DNA of 64,000 nt, taken from contig JAQGIC010000003.1 of the NCBI GenBank assembly GCA_028288725.1, positions 1 through 64,000 of the forward strand, written 5' to 3'. Source of the DNA: Rhodospirillales bacterium (lineage in GTDB: Bacteria; Pseudomonadota; Alphaproteobacteria; ATCC43930; CGMCC-115725). The notes under the pieces are model-generated. The model ran no database searches. It saw only the letters and a list, made by a program, of their open reading frames with translations, and was not told the DNA's origin. The translations under genes were made by a program, and so were the position numbers. This document shows, piece by piece, positions 37,794 to 45,979 of the stretch. The first letter of the stretch is position 1; each line of letters starts with the position of its first letter.

Positions 37794-38123
37794 ATGCAGA
37801 TCGACGCCATCCCGTTCGGCACGACCGACTGGTCGACCGTGACGCCGACCGAACATGCGGGCGAGACCGGCAAGGCATTCTGGCGCACGCGCCAGTTCGG
37901 TCCGATCCGCGTGCGCATGATCGAATATACGCCGGGATATCTGGCCGACCATTGGTGCAGCAAGGGCCATGTCGTGCTGGTGGTGGCGGGCGAACTGGAC
38001 ACCGAACTGGCGGATGGAAGGCGCTTCACGCTGACGCCGGGCATGTCGTATCAGGTCGCCGACGGGGCGGAGCCGCACCGCTCGGCCACGACGGGCGGGG
38101 CGACGCTGTTCATCGTGGATTAG
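37794..38123 (+). CDS. DHCW-motif cupin fold protein
   Basis: MIEYTPGYLADHWCSKGHVVLVVAGEL...MSYQVADGAEPHRS. Confidence 0.92.
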   Translation: MQIDAIPFGTTDWSTVTPTEHAGETGKAFWRTRQFGPIRVRMIEYTPGYLADHWCSKGHVVLVVAGELDTELADGRRFTLTPGMSYQVADGAEPHRSATTGGATLFIVD

Positions 38124-38196
38124 GGAGAGGGTAGGGACCTGCACCGGGACCGCAATGGGGGGCACCCGACTCATCGAAGCGTGCAGTTATAGGTCG

Positions 38197-38541
38197 TTAG
38201 GAATCGTTTTCCATCCCCGCCATTCCCCAACTATCCCAGTCGGCAACGGTTCCTCCGTGCGAGACAATCTCTGCAACCTTGTCGCGATGCCCATACCGGC
38301 CCAGAAACTTCAGCGGATCCCGGGCGTGGGTTGCTGCCGTATAGACGATAGGAAGATGCCGAAATCGCGGCTCCAGCCCAACGGCGCTGCTGTCAGAATA
38401 ATCAGCACTGCGGTGCCCTGTGATGTCGGCTTTGGAAAAGTTTGGGATTTCGGCTGAATGCCCGAGTCGGGTCGATTCGAGATGGTCCGCATTTTGGCGC
38501 GACCCACGACAATGAAACTGCTCAGCGCCATCTATCTCCAT
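38197..38541 (-). CDS. Unknown 114-aa protein overlapping the upstream LRR-kinase gene
   Basis: ATGGAGATAG overlap with kinase stop (38532-38534); ends GRYGHRDKVAEIVSHGGTVADWDSWGMAGMENDS*. Confidence 0.6.
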   Translation of the reverse strand: MEIDGAEQFHCRGSRQNADHLESTRLGHSAEIPNFSKADITGHRSADYSDSSAVGLEPRFRHLPIVYTAATHARDPLKFLGRYGHRDKVAEIVSHGGTVADWDSWGMAGMENDS

Positions 38542-39842
38542 CTGCCAAGTACCTCCATTACCTCGGCCATGAGCGGCCGAGCCGACGGGTCGGAATGCAC
38601 ACATTCCTGATGTAATTGGCGCAGCCGAGAGTGTTCGGGAATTTCTTCGTTGCAGCGGTCCAACAACTCGCCCAGCAGCAATCCCCATGCTCGGACTTCA
38701 AGACGTTGCCACGCCGCGCCTTCCTCAGCACCTTGCAGAAAGGATGCAGCGCCGAAGTCGCTCAGAACTGCGTCGCCAATAACTCCGTCCCAGAGGATGT
38801 TGTGCGCATAAAGATCACCGTGCAGAAGTCCGCTTGCATGCAAGTGAGCCGTCGCGGCGCCGATGCCCCGCGCAATCCGCAACGCCACGCCAAGATCGAA
38901 ACGCAGCGCTGGATCGTAAATATCTCGGCTGCAGCTCTGCAGGTCGGGCGGTCCGGCCAAGGTGCGCCAATCGGGGGGCTGCAATGGCATCAGCAGTCCT
39001 TGGGCCTGTGTGGGATGATCGACCACGCGGCCCAATCCGCTCGTCAAGTTCGGGTGCTCGCCCGATGCCAGGCATGCCGCCATCTCTCGCTCCGGCAGAC
39101 CATCGCTCGTCACCGCGCCCTTGAAGAGCTTCAGGGCCACTGACTGAGCTTTGGCAGCCTCCGTTGGCTGCCAGGAGGCCTGATGAACCCATCCAGATGC
39201 CCCCTCGCCGAGCAGAGGGCCCAGCCGCAGGCGCCGCCACTCCACGGAGGGGGTGGACGGGGCTCTCGTCGTCCGATCCCATGGGTTACCAGCCCAGGCC
39301 AGCCAAGCCAGCCGCGGCAAGTGAGCCAGCCAGGGCGGTAGGGTATCAAGGCGGTTGGCGGACAACCGCAACAACTCTAGTCGAGATGCGCCGATCAAAC
39401 TCTCGGGCAGCTCGCCAAGGCGGTTGCCGGACAACATTAGCTTTTGCAGCATCGGCCGCTCACCGAGTGCGCTGGGAAGGCTCTGAATCTGATTGTCGGT
39501 CAAGGTCAGCCAGCGAAGCGCCTGTGGCAAGGATGCCGCCGGCACTTCGCTCAAGCCGCATCCTCGAAAGCCAATCTGGCTGAGTGCCACGCAGTCGCCG
39601 AGGACCGGCGGTAAGCAAGTAAATCGGTTGCCGGAGCAAAACAGCACGCGGAGCTTGCGCAGCCGTCCCATGTCGTCGGGCAGGGCGCTTAGCGTGTTGC
39701 CGCTGAGGTCCAACACCTCAAGCGAATTGGCCAAGTCGAAAATCTCTCGAGGAAACTCGGTCAGGCCGCCAGAAAGCTTCAACTCGCGGGCGCCGGACAG
39801 CGCGCCACGACGCAGTGCCTCAAGAGTCATAACGATCGGCAC
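38532..39842 (-). CDS. Leucine-rich-repeat protein with C-terminal Ser/Thr-type protein kinase domain
   Basis: LRRs (LEVLDLSGNTLSALPDDMGRLRKLRVL, LQKLMLSGNRLGELPESL); kinase LLGEGASGWVHQA, VALKLFKG, HGDLYAHNILWD, LSDFGAAS. Confidence 0.9.
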   Translation of the reverse strand: MPIVMTLEALRRGALSGARELKLSGGLTEFPREIFDLANSLEVLDLSGNTLSALPDDMGRLRKLRVLFCSGNRFTCLPPVLGDCVALSQIGFRGCGLSEVPAASLPQALRWLTLTDNQIQSLPSALGERPMLQKLMLSGNRLGELPESLIGASRLELLRLSANRLDTLPPWLAHLPRLAWLAWAGNPWDRTTRAPSTPSVEWRRLRLGPLLGEGASGWVHQASWQPTEAAKAQSVALKLFKGAVTSDGLPEREMAACLASGEHPNLTSGLGRVVDHPTQAQGLLMPLQPPDWRTLAGPPDLQSCSRDIYDPALRFDLGVALRIARGIGAATAHLHASGLLHGDLYAHNILWDGVIGDAVLSDFGAASFLQGAEEGAAWQRLEVRAWGLLLGELLDRCNEEIPEHSRLRQLHQECVHSDPSARPLMAEVMEVLGRWR

Positions 39843-39980
39843 CTTCGCAGCTGTCTCGGGGTCAGTTCAGGAACGTGGAAATGAATGCATAGCGTTTTAG
39901 ATATGAATTGGCAGCGAAGCCAGACCCGGCGCCTAACCCTGGTCAATCCTTTGCTTCAGCGCGGAATCGGGCGCGTGGCC

Positions 39981-40010
39981 GGGGTCCCGATCCGCGCGGA
40001 TCGGGACCCC
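39981..40010. repeat. Perfect 30-bp palindrome
   Basis: GGGGTCCCGATCCGCGCGGATCGGGACCCC, 15+15 with no spacer. Confidence 0.97.
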
Positions 40011-40054
40011 GTTGCGAATGGAATCCTCTAGCGCTAGGCTGATGGCCAAACCAC

Positions 40055-40360
40055 GTGGCCGGTCGCCTTGTCGAACAGCGCCGCGCCGACGCGGCGGCCG
40101 ACGGAAGGCTCGACCGGGCGGTCAGGGCCTGGGCCGCCACCGATGCCGGCGCGGCGACGGTGCAGGGCCGGGCCGACGCGCGCCGGCTGGCATATCTGGA
40201 AACGCAGTTCGCCGGGCTGGGCTTTTCGGCGGCGGAGGGCGCCTGCCGCGCGCGGCTCGCCTATCGGTCGGTCATCGGCCGCTTCGTCTTGGGCCGCGAC
40301 CGTCCGGTCGAGGAACGCCGGGCCGATGCCGGGCGGTTGCACGCGCTGCTGGTGCGGTGA
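40055..40360 (+). pseudogene. C-terminal remnant of a TetR-family regulator lacking its HTH
   Basis: RAVRAWAATDAGAATVQGRADARRLAYLETQFAGLGFSAAEGACRARLAYRSVIG resembles TetR C-terminal domains; in-frame stop at 40040 and no HTH upstream. Confidence 0.6.
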
Positions 40361-40373
40361 TAGCACAGGGCCC

Positions 40374-40916
40374 ATGACTTCCTTGCCCCGAACGACCCTG
40401 GTCCTGGGCGGCGCGCGCTCCGGCAAGAGCGCCTATGCCGAGCGGCTGATCCGCGCGGCGGCACCGCTCGCGACATATCTCGCGACCGCCGAGGCCGGCG
40501 ACGGCGAGATGTCCGAACGGATCGCCCATCACCGGGCCGCGCGCGGCGCCGGCTGGGTCACGATCGAGGAGCCGCTGGAACTGGTCGGCACGCTTCGGCG
40601 GGTGGCCTTGGCCGATCGGCCGGTGCTGGTCGATTGCCTGACCCTGTGGCTGTCCAACCTGATGCATGCCGAACGCGACATCGCGGCCGAGACGGCGGCG
40701 CTCGCCGCCTGTTTCGCCGGTCTCGCCGGGCCGGTCGTGCTGGTCTCGAACGAGGTCGGCCAGGGCATCGTGCCCGACAATGCGCTGGCGCGCGCGTTCC
40801 GGGATCACGCCGGCCGGCTGCATCAAACGGTGGCGGCGGCGGCCGACCAAGTGGTGTTCGTCACCGCCGGCCTGCCGATGCTGCTGAAATCAGCCGAAGT
40901 CCGATTTGTCAAGTGA
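40374..40916 (+). CDS. cobU: Bifunctional adenosylcobinamide kinase/adenosylcobinamide-phosphate guanylyltransferase
   Basis: LVLGGARSGKSAYAERL; VDCLTLWLSNLM; LVSNEVGQGIVPDNALARAFRDHAG. Confidence 0.95.
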   Translation: MTSLPRTTLVLGGARSGKSAYAERLIRAAAPLATYLATAEAGDGEMSERIAHHRAARGAGWVTIEEPLELVGTLRRVALADRPVLVDCLTLWLSNLMHAERDIAAETAALAACFAGLAGPVVLVSNEVGQGIVPDNALARAFRDHAGRLHQTVAAAADQVVFVTAGLPMLLKSAEVRFVK

Positions 40917-41001
40917 TCATCATGGTTTGTGCAACCCAAACGAGGCTCGTGCGTTAGCAACCAGAGACAATCTGCCGCCAAGCGCGGTATGAAGAACCAC
41001 G

Positions 41002-41703
41002 ATGAGGAACGTTGCCATGTTGAATGTCTGGAAGCGCGCTTTCTGCGCCGTCGCGGCTCTCGGTTTCATGGCCGGCACCGCCTCCGCTGCGCTCGCGGCG
41101 AGCGATCAGCAGGATCTGGTCGAGCATGCCCGGATCGTGCTGGACGATCTGCACAAGGATAAGGAATTCGGTAACGGCGCCCAGCTGCTGCACCGCGCCA
41201 AGGGCGTGTTGATCGTGCCCTCGCTGATCAAGGGCGGCTTCTTCCTGGGCGGCGAAGGCGGCACCGGCGTGCTGCTGACCCGTGGGATGAACCATGAATG
41301 GAGCTACCCGGCGTTCTATACGCTGGCATCCGCCTCGTTCGGCCTGCAGATCGGCGGCGAAGAGGCCGAGCTGATCGTGTTCGCGCTGACCGAGAAGGGC
41401 CTGCAGGCCTTCATGAAGGATCAGTTCAAGATCGGTGCACAGGCCGGCCTCGCGGTCGTGACGCTGGGTTCGACCGCGGAAGCGTCGACCACCAGCGCGC
41501 TCAATGCCGATCTGGTCGTCTGGTCCTCGTCGTCGGGCGCCTATGCCGGCCTGACGCTGAACGGCTCGGTCATCAAGCCGCGCGACAGCTGGAATCAGGC
41601 CTATTACGGCCATGCCATCTCGCCGGCCGGGATCGTTAATCGCCATGGTGCGAAGAACCCGGGCGCCGACGGTCTGCGGACGACACTTGCCAACGAAAGC
41701 TGA
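41002..41703 (+). CDS. SYLF/Ysc84 domain lipid-binding protein
   Basis: [52 protein letters not shown]. Confidence 0.9.
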   Translation: MRNVAMLNVWKRAFCAVAALGFMAGTASAALAASDQQDLVEHARIVLDDLHKDKEFGNGAQLLHRAKGVLIVPSLIKGGFFLGGEGGTGVLLTRGMNHEWSYPAFYTLASASFGLQIGGEEAELIVFALTEKGLQAFMKDQFKIGAQAGLAVVTLGSTAEASTTSALNADLVVWSSSSGAYAGLTLNGSVIKPRDSWNQAYYGHAISPAGIVNRHGAKNPGADGLRTTLANES

Positions 41704-41740
41704 CCCAAGACCCGACGCCCCGACGCGGACCCCGGCCCTG

Positions 41741-43195
41741 ATGTTTCAGGGGACGGGGTCCGATGTCGGGAAATCGCTGCTCGTTGCCGGCCTCGGCCGC
41801 GCCTTCACCCGGCGCGGCCTTCGCGTTTTGCCGTTCAAGCCGCAGAACATGTCGAACAATGCCGCGGTCACGGCCGACGGCGGCGAGATCGGCCGGGCCC
41901 AGGCGTTGCAAGCGCGGGCCTGCGGGGTCGAGCCGCGCGTCGACATGAACCCGGTGCTGCTGAAGCCCCATTCGCAGACCGGTGCCCAGATCATCCTCCA
42001 GGGCCGCGTCTGGCGCGATGCCGAGGCGCGGCACTATCAGGCGCTGAAGCCCGAACTGCTGCCCTTCGTGCTGGAAAGCTTCCGGCGCCTGTCGGCCGAT
42101 GCCGATCTGGTGCTGATCGAAGGCGCCGGCAGCCCGGCCGAGGTCAATCTGCGCGCCGGCGACATCGCCAACATGGGCTTCGCCGAGGCGGCCGACGTGC
42201 CGGTCGTGCTGATCGGCGATATCGACCGCGGCGGGGTCATCGCCTCGATCGTGGGCACGCACCTGCTGCTGGCGCCGTCCGAGCAGGCGCGGCTCAAGGG
42301 CTATCTGATCAATAAATTCCGCGGTGACGTCAGCCTGTTCGGCTCGGCCACGGCCATCATGAAGACGCGGACCGGGCTCGATTGCCTGGGCATCGTGCCC
42401 CATTGGCCCGACGCCGCGCGCCTGCCGGCCGAGGACGCGGTGGCGCTCGACCGCCAACTCGGCCAGCGCGCCGGCGGCGCCTACCGCATCGTCGTGCCGC
42501 GCCTGCCGAACATCTCGAATTTCGACGATCTGGATCCGCTCTCGGCCGAGCCGGGCGTCTCGGTCGAATTCGTGGCGCCGGGCACCCCGCTGCCGCGCGA
42601 TGCGGATCTGGTGCTGCTGCCGGGATCGAAGGCGACGCGCGCCGATCTGGCGGCGCTCCGCGCCCAGGGCTGGGACGTGGATATCCTGGCCCATGTTCGC
42701 GCCGGCGGCCGGGTGCTGGGCCTGTGCGGCGGCTATCAGATGCTGGGCCGCACCGTCGCCGATCCCCACGGCGTCGAAGGGCCGCCGGGGACCAGCGCCG
42801 GGCTGGGGCTGCTCCTGATCGATACGGTGCTGGGCGGCGACAAACGACTGGAGCGCATCGATGCGCGGGACGACCGGTCCGGCGCCCGGCTGCACGGTTA
42901 TGAAATCCATCTGGGCGCCAGCGACGGCGCCGACCGGTCCCGGCCGTTCCTGGTGCTCGACGGCCGGAGCGAAGGCGCGGTCTCGGTCGACGGCCGGGTT
43001 GCCGGCTGCTATCTCCATGGGCTGTTCGCGGCGGACGGCTGGCGTGCCCATTTCCTGGAAAGCCTGGGCGCCAGCGCCGATGCGACGCTCGGGTTCGAGG
43101 CGATGGTCGACCGCACGCTCGACCGGCTGGCCGATCATCTGGAGGCCACGGTCGATCTCGATCGGCTGCTGGCGATCGCGCGCGCGCGGTCCTGA
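41741..43195 (+). CDS. cobQ: Cobyric acid synthase (start may be TTG upstream near 41690)
   Basis: [61 protein letters not shown]. Confidence 0.96.
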   Translation: MFQGTGSDVGKSLLVAGLGRAFTRRGLRVLPFKPQNMSNNAAVTADGGEIGRAQALQARACGVEPRVDMNPVLLKPHSQTGAQIILQGRVWRDAEARHYQALKPELLPFVLESFRRLSADADLVLIEGAGSPAEVNLRAGDIANMGFAEAADVPVVLIGDIDRGGVIASIVGTHLLLAPSEQARLKGYLINKFRGDVSLFGSATAIMKTRTGLDCLGIVPHWPDAARLPAEDAVALDRQLGQRAGGAYRIVVPRLPNISNFDDLDPLSAEPGVSVEFVAPGTPLPRDADLVLLPGSKATRADLAALRAQGWDVDILAHVRAGGRVLGLCGGYQMLGRTVADPHGVEGPPGTSAGLGLLLIDTVLGGDKRLERIDARDDRSGARLHGYEIHLGASDGADRSRPFLVLDGRSEGAVSVDGRVAGCYLHGLFAADGWRAHFLESLGASADATLGFEAMVDRTLDRLADHLEATVDLDRLLAIARARS

Positions 43196-43269
43196 CATTC
43201 CTGACATGACGCTGTCAGGAGGCGTCGGTTAGTCTCGCGTTCAATGAGACGCGACAGGGAGACGCTCAA

Positions 43270-43899
43270 ATGGCCAGGATCATATTCTACCACTCGCCCA
43301 ACACCCGTTCGGTCGGCACGCGGATTCTGCTGGAGGAGCTGGGCGCGCCGTACGAGATCAAAGTCCTCAATATGAAGGCCGGCGAGCAGCGCCAGGCGGA
43401 ATATCTGGCGATCAATCCGATGGGCAAGGTGCCGGCGATCCGCCACGGCGACGCGCTGATCACCGAACAGGTCGCGATCTTTATCTATCTGGCCGACCTC
43501 TTCCCCAAGGCCGGCCTGGCGCCGGCGATCGGCGATCCGCAGCGCGGACCCTATCTGCGCTGGATGGCCTATTACGGCTCCTGCGTCGAGCCGGCCGTGG
43601 TCGACAAGGCGATGAAGCGCGATCCGGCGCCGCTCGCCACGAGCCCGTATGGCGACTATGACACGATGCTGAAGACGCTGGTCGACCTGCTGGCGGTCGG
43701 CCCCTACGTGTTGGGCGCGCGGTTTTCGGCGGTCGATATCCTGTTGGGGACGGCGCTCACCTGGATCACCAATTTCGAGCTGATCCCGAAGCTGCCGGCG
43801 ATCGTGGAGTATATCGGCCGGGTCAATGCGCGTCCGTCGGTCGCGAAGATCAAGGCGCTCGATGCGGAACTGGCGGCCCAGCAGGCGGCCCAAAGCTAG
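43270..43899 (+). CDS. Glutathione S-transferase family protein
   Basis: IIFYHSPNTRSVGTRILLEELGAPYEIKVLN; AINPMGKVPAI. Confidence 0.93.
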   Translation: MARIIFYHSPNTRSVGTRILLEELGAPYEIKVLNMKAGEQRQAEYLAINPMGKVPAIRHGDALITEQVAIFIYLADLFPKAGLAPAIGDPQRGPYLRWMAYYGSCVEPAVVDKAMKRDPAPLATSPYGDYDTMLKTLVDLLAVGPYVLGARFSAVDILLGTALTWITNFELIPKLPAIVEYIGRVNARPSVAKIKALDAELAAQQAAQS

Positions 43900-43910
43900 C
43901 GGATAAATCT

Positions 43911-43962
43911 GGTGGACCGAGTCGCTGACGCTTGCGAAGCAAAGCGTTGGGATCGGGCCACT
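43911..43962. repeat. Imperfect hairpin downstream of GST gene
   Basis: GGTGGACCGAGTCGCTGACGC-TTGCGAAGCAAA-GCGTTGGGATCGGGCCACT; single copy in window. Confidence 0.5.
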
Positions 43963-44121
43963 AATCAAGGCGCCATAGCGGCGGGCGGCCAGGGCCTGGG
44001 GCGCACCGGCCTCGGCGCCCGACAGATGCTGCGGCCCCGGTAGCGGGTCGGCGGCAGCGGCCGGAAGACTGACGGCCATCAGGCCGGCGAGTAGCGGAAC
44101 GGCGCGCTTCGGGAGAGACAT
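43918..44121 (-). pseudogene. Possible truncated secreted-protein ORF (signal peptide then run-on)
   Basis: MSLPKRAVPLLAGLMAVSLPAAAADPLPGPQHLSGAEAGAPQALAARRYGAL then continues through the hairpin into GST antisense. Confidence 0.4.
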
Positions 44122-44130
44122 CGCGATAGT

Positions 44131-45141
44131 TCAGGCCGTTAAGGCCAGCGCCGTGACGCCGAGCGCCAGCACCTCGATCAGGCAGGCGACCTGAAACACG
44201 CGCAGGGCGGCGCGCATGTCGGCGACGGTGGCCCGGGCGCGGCCGCTGCCCATCCAGGGGTCGGTCACGGTGATGTCGCCATAGCGCCGCGGGCCGGCCA
44301 GCGCCAGATCGAGCGCGCCGGCCATGGCTGCTTCCGGCCAACCGGCATTGGGCGAGCGATGTTTGCCGGCGTCGCGCAGCATGGTGGCGAGCGCCTTGAG
44401 CGGCGCGCCGCGCGGCACGAACAGGGCCGCGGCGCCGACCAGGACGCCCGCGAGCCGCGCCGGGATCAGGTTCAGAAGATCGTCGAACCGCGCCGAGGCC
44501 CAGCCGAACGCCAGATGGCGCGGGGTCTTATGGCCGATCATGCTGTCGAGCGTATTGACGGTCTTATAGACCAGCAGACCCGGCAGGCCCGCCACGAGAT
44601 AGAACAGCACCGGCGCTACGACGCCGTCGGAGAAATTTTCGGCGAGCGATTCGATGCCGGCGCGGGCGACGCCATGGGCGTCGAGGCTGGCCGGGTCGCG
44701 TCCGACGATATGACTGACCGCGACCCGGGCCGAGACGAGGCCCTCGCGGTCCAGCGCCCGCATGACCCGCGCGACATGGTCGTAGAGGCTGCGCTGGGCG
44801 ACCATGATCGCGACGACGATCAGCTCCAGCAACCCGCCCCAGCGGCCGAACCGGGCGGCGAGCAGGCTCAGGGCGAACCCGATCAGCGCCGCGGCCAGGA
44901 CCAGGAACACCAGGGTGAACACGCCGCGCCGGCGCCGCGTGTCGCTGCTGCGCGCCTCGCGATTGAGCCGCCGGTCGAATAGGGTTATGGCTCTGCCGAT
45001 GATCACGACCGGATGGGGCACGAACCGGAACAGGGCCGGCAGATCGCCGATCAGCCAATCGAGGCCCAGCGCCAGCACCAGGATGACGAGACGGTCGACG
45101 GTGTGGCCGGGCAGCAGCAGGAGAGATCCGAGATGGGGCAT
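44131..45141 (-). CDS. cbiB: Adenosylcobinamide-phosphate synthase
   Basis: LALGLDWLIGDLPALFRFVPHPVVIIGRAI; ESLAENFSDGVVAPVLFYLVAGLPGLLVYKTVNTLDSMIGHK. Confidence 0.95.
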   Translation of the reverse strand: MPHLGSLLLLPGHTVDRLVILVLALGLDWLIGDLPALFRFVPHPVVIIGRAITLFDRRLNREARSSDTRRRRGVFTLVFLVLAAALIGFALSLLAARFGRWGGLLELIVVAIMVAQRSLYDHVARVMRALDREGLVSARVAVSHIVGRDPASLDAHGVARAGIESLAENFSDGVVAPVLFYLVAGLPGLLVYKTVNTLDSMIGHKTPRHLAFGWASARFDDLLNLIPARLAGVLVGAAALFVPRGAPLKALATMLRDAGKHRSPNAGWPEAAMAGALDLALAGPRRYGDITVTDPWMGSGRARATVADMRAALRVFQVACLIEVLALGVTALALTA

Positions 45142-45179
45142 CGCCGGCGGAGCATGACCAGCACCGGGCTCCCGGGTCA

Positions 45180-45935
45180 ATGATTCAGGACGGCTTTCTG
45201 CTGTGCGGCCATGGCAGCCGCGACCCGGTCAGCGTCGAAAGCTTCGCCGCGATCGCCGAGGGGCTAAAGCCGCTGCTGGCCGGCCGGCCGTTCGTCCATG
45301 GCTTCTTGGAGTTGGCCCAGCCGGATCTCGACACGGCGGTCGGCCGCCTGGTCGCCGCCGGGGCGAACCGCATCCTGGCCGTGCCGGGCTTCCTGTTCGC
45401 CGCCCGTCACATGCGCGAAGACCTGCCACGCGAACTCGCCGCGGCGGCGGCGAATCATGGCGTCGAGGTCGTGCTGGGGCGAGAGCTCGGGGCCGATGCG
45501 CGGCTGATCGAAGCTCTGGGCGACATCATTTCATCCGTCATTCCCGCGAAGGCGGGTATCCAGGGGGGCAAGGGCCCGGACGTTGCGCTCGTCCTGGTGG
45601 GTGCCGGCAGCAGCGATGCGGAGACCAACGCGAGGCTGGTTGCGCTGGCAAGCGAACTCGGTCGCACCCATGGCTTCGGCGCCGCCATCGCCTGCTATGC
45701 TTCGGTCGCCACTCCCGACGTTGCGGAAGCGATCCGGACGATGCTCGGCGATGGCCACCGCCGCATCCTGTTGCTGCCCTGGTTCCTGACCGAGGGCAGC
45801 CTGCTCGGACTGGCGCGGAACCAGGCTCGCGCGGCGGTCGGCGACCGGGCCGTCCTGATCGAGGCCGCGGCGCTGGGCGCCCATCCGCTCGTCCTGGCGA
45901 CGCTCGCCCAGCGGGCGGCGGAGCTGGCGCACTAA
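45180..45935 (+). CDS. cbiX: Sirohydrochlorin/cobalt chelatase, CbiX type, with in-frame REP insertion
   Basis: LLCGHGSRDP; LFAARHMREDLP; LVLVGAGSSDAETNA; internal SSVIPAKAGIQGG. Confidence 0.9.
   Translation: MIQDGFLLCGHGSRDPVSVESFAAIAEGLKPLLAGRPFVHGFLELAQPDLDTAVGRLVAAGANRILAVPGFLFAARHMREDLPRELAAAAANHGVEVVLGRELGADARLIEALGDIISSVIPAKAGIQGGKGPDVALVLVGAGSSDAETNARLVALASELGRTHGFGAAIACYASVATPDVAEAIRTMLGDGHRRILLLPWFLTEGSLLGLARNQARAAVGDRAVLIEAAALGAHPLVLATLAQRAAELAH
45536..45563. repeat. REP-like palindrome inside cbiX
   Basis: CGTCATTCCCGCGAAGGCGGGTATCCAG, in frame as VIPAKAGIQ. Confidence 0.92.
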
Positions 45936-45979
45936 GCCGCCTTGCCTTGGGGCGGCACTTCCGCGTAAGCCTGCTTCCC

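Noticed and set aside
40068-40916. N-terminally extended cobU ORF
   Set aside because: First ~100 aa are an out-of-frame reading of the TetR remnant; the CobU P-loop begins right after ATG 40374.
43135-44121. 328-aa minus ORF
   Set aside because: Only the first ~55 aa look protein-like; the rest is antisense to GST and cobQ.
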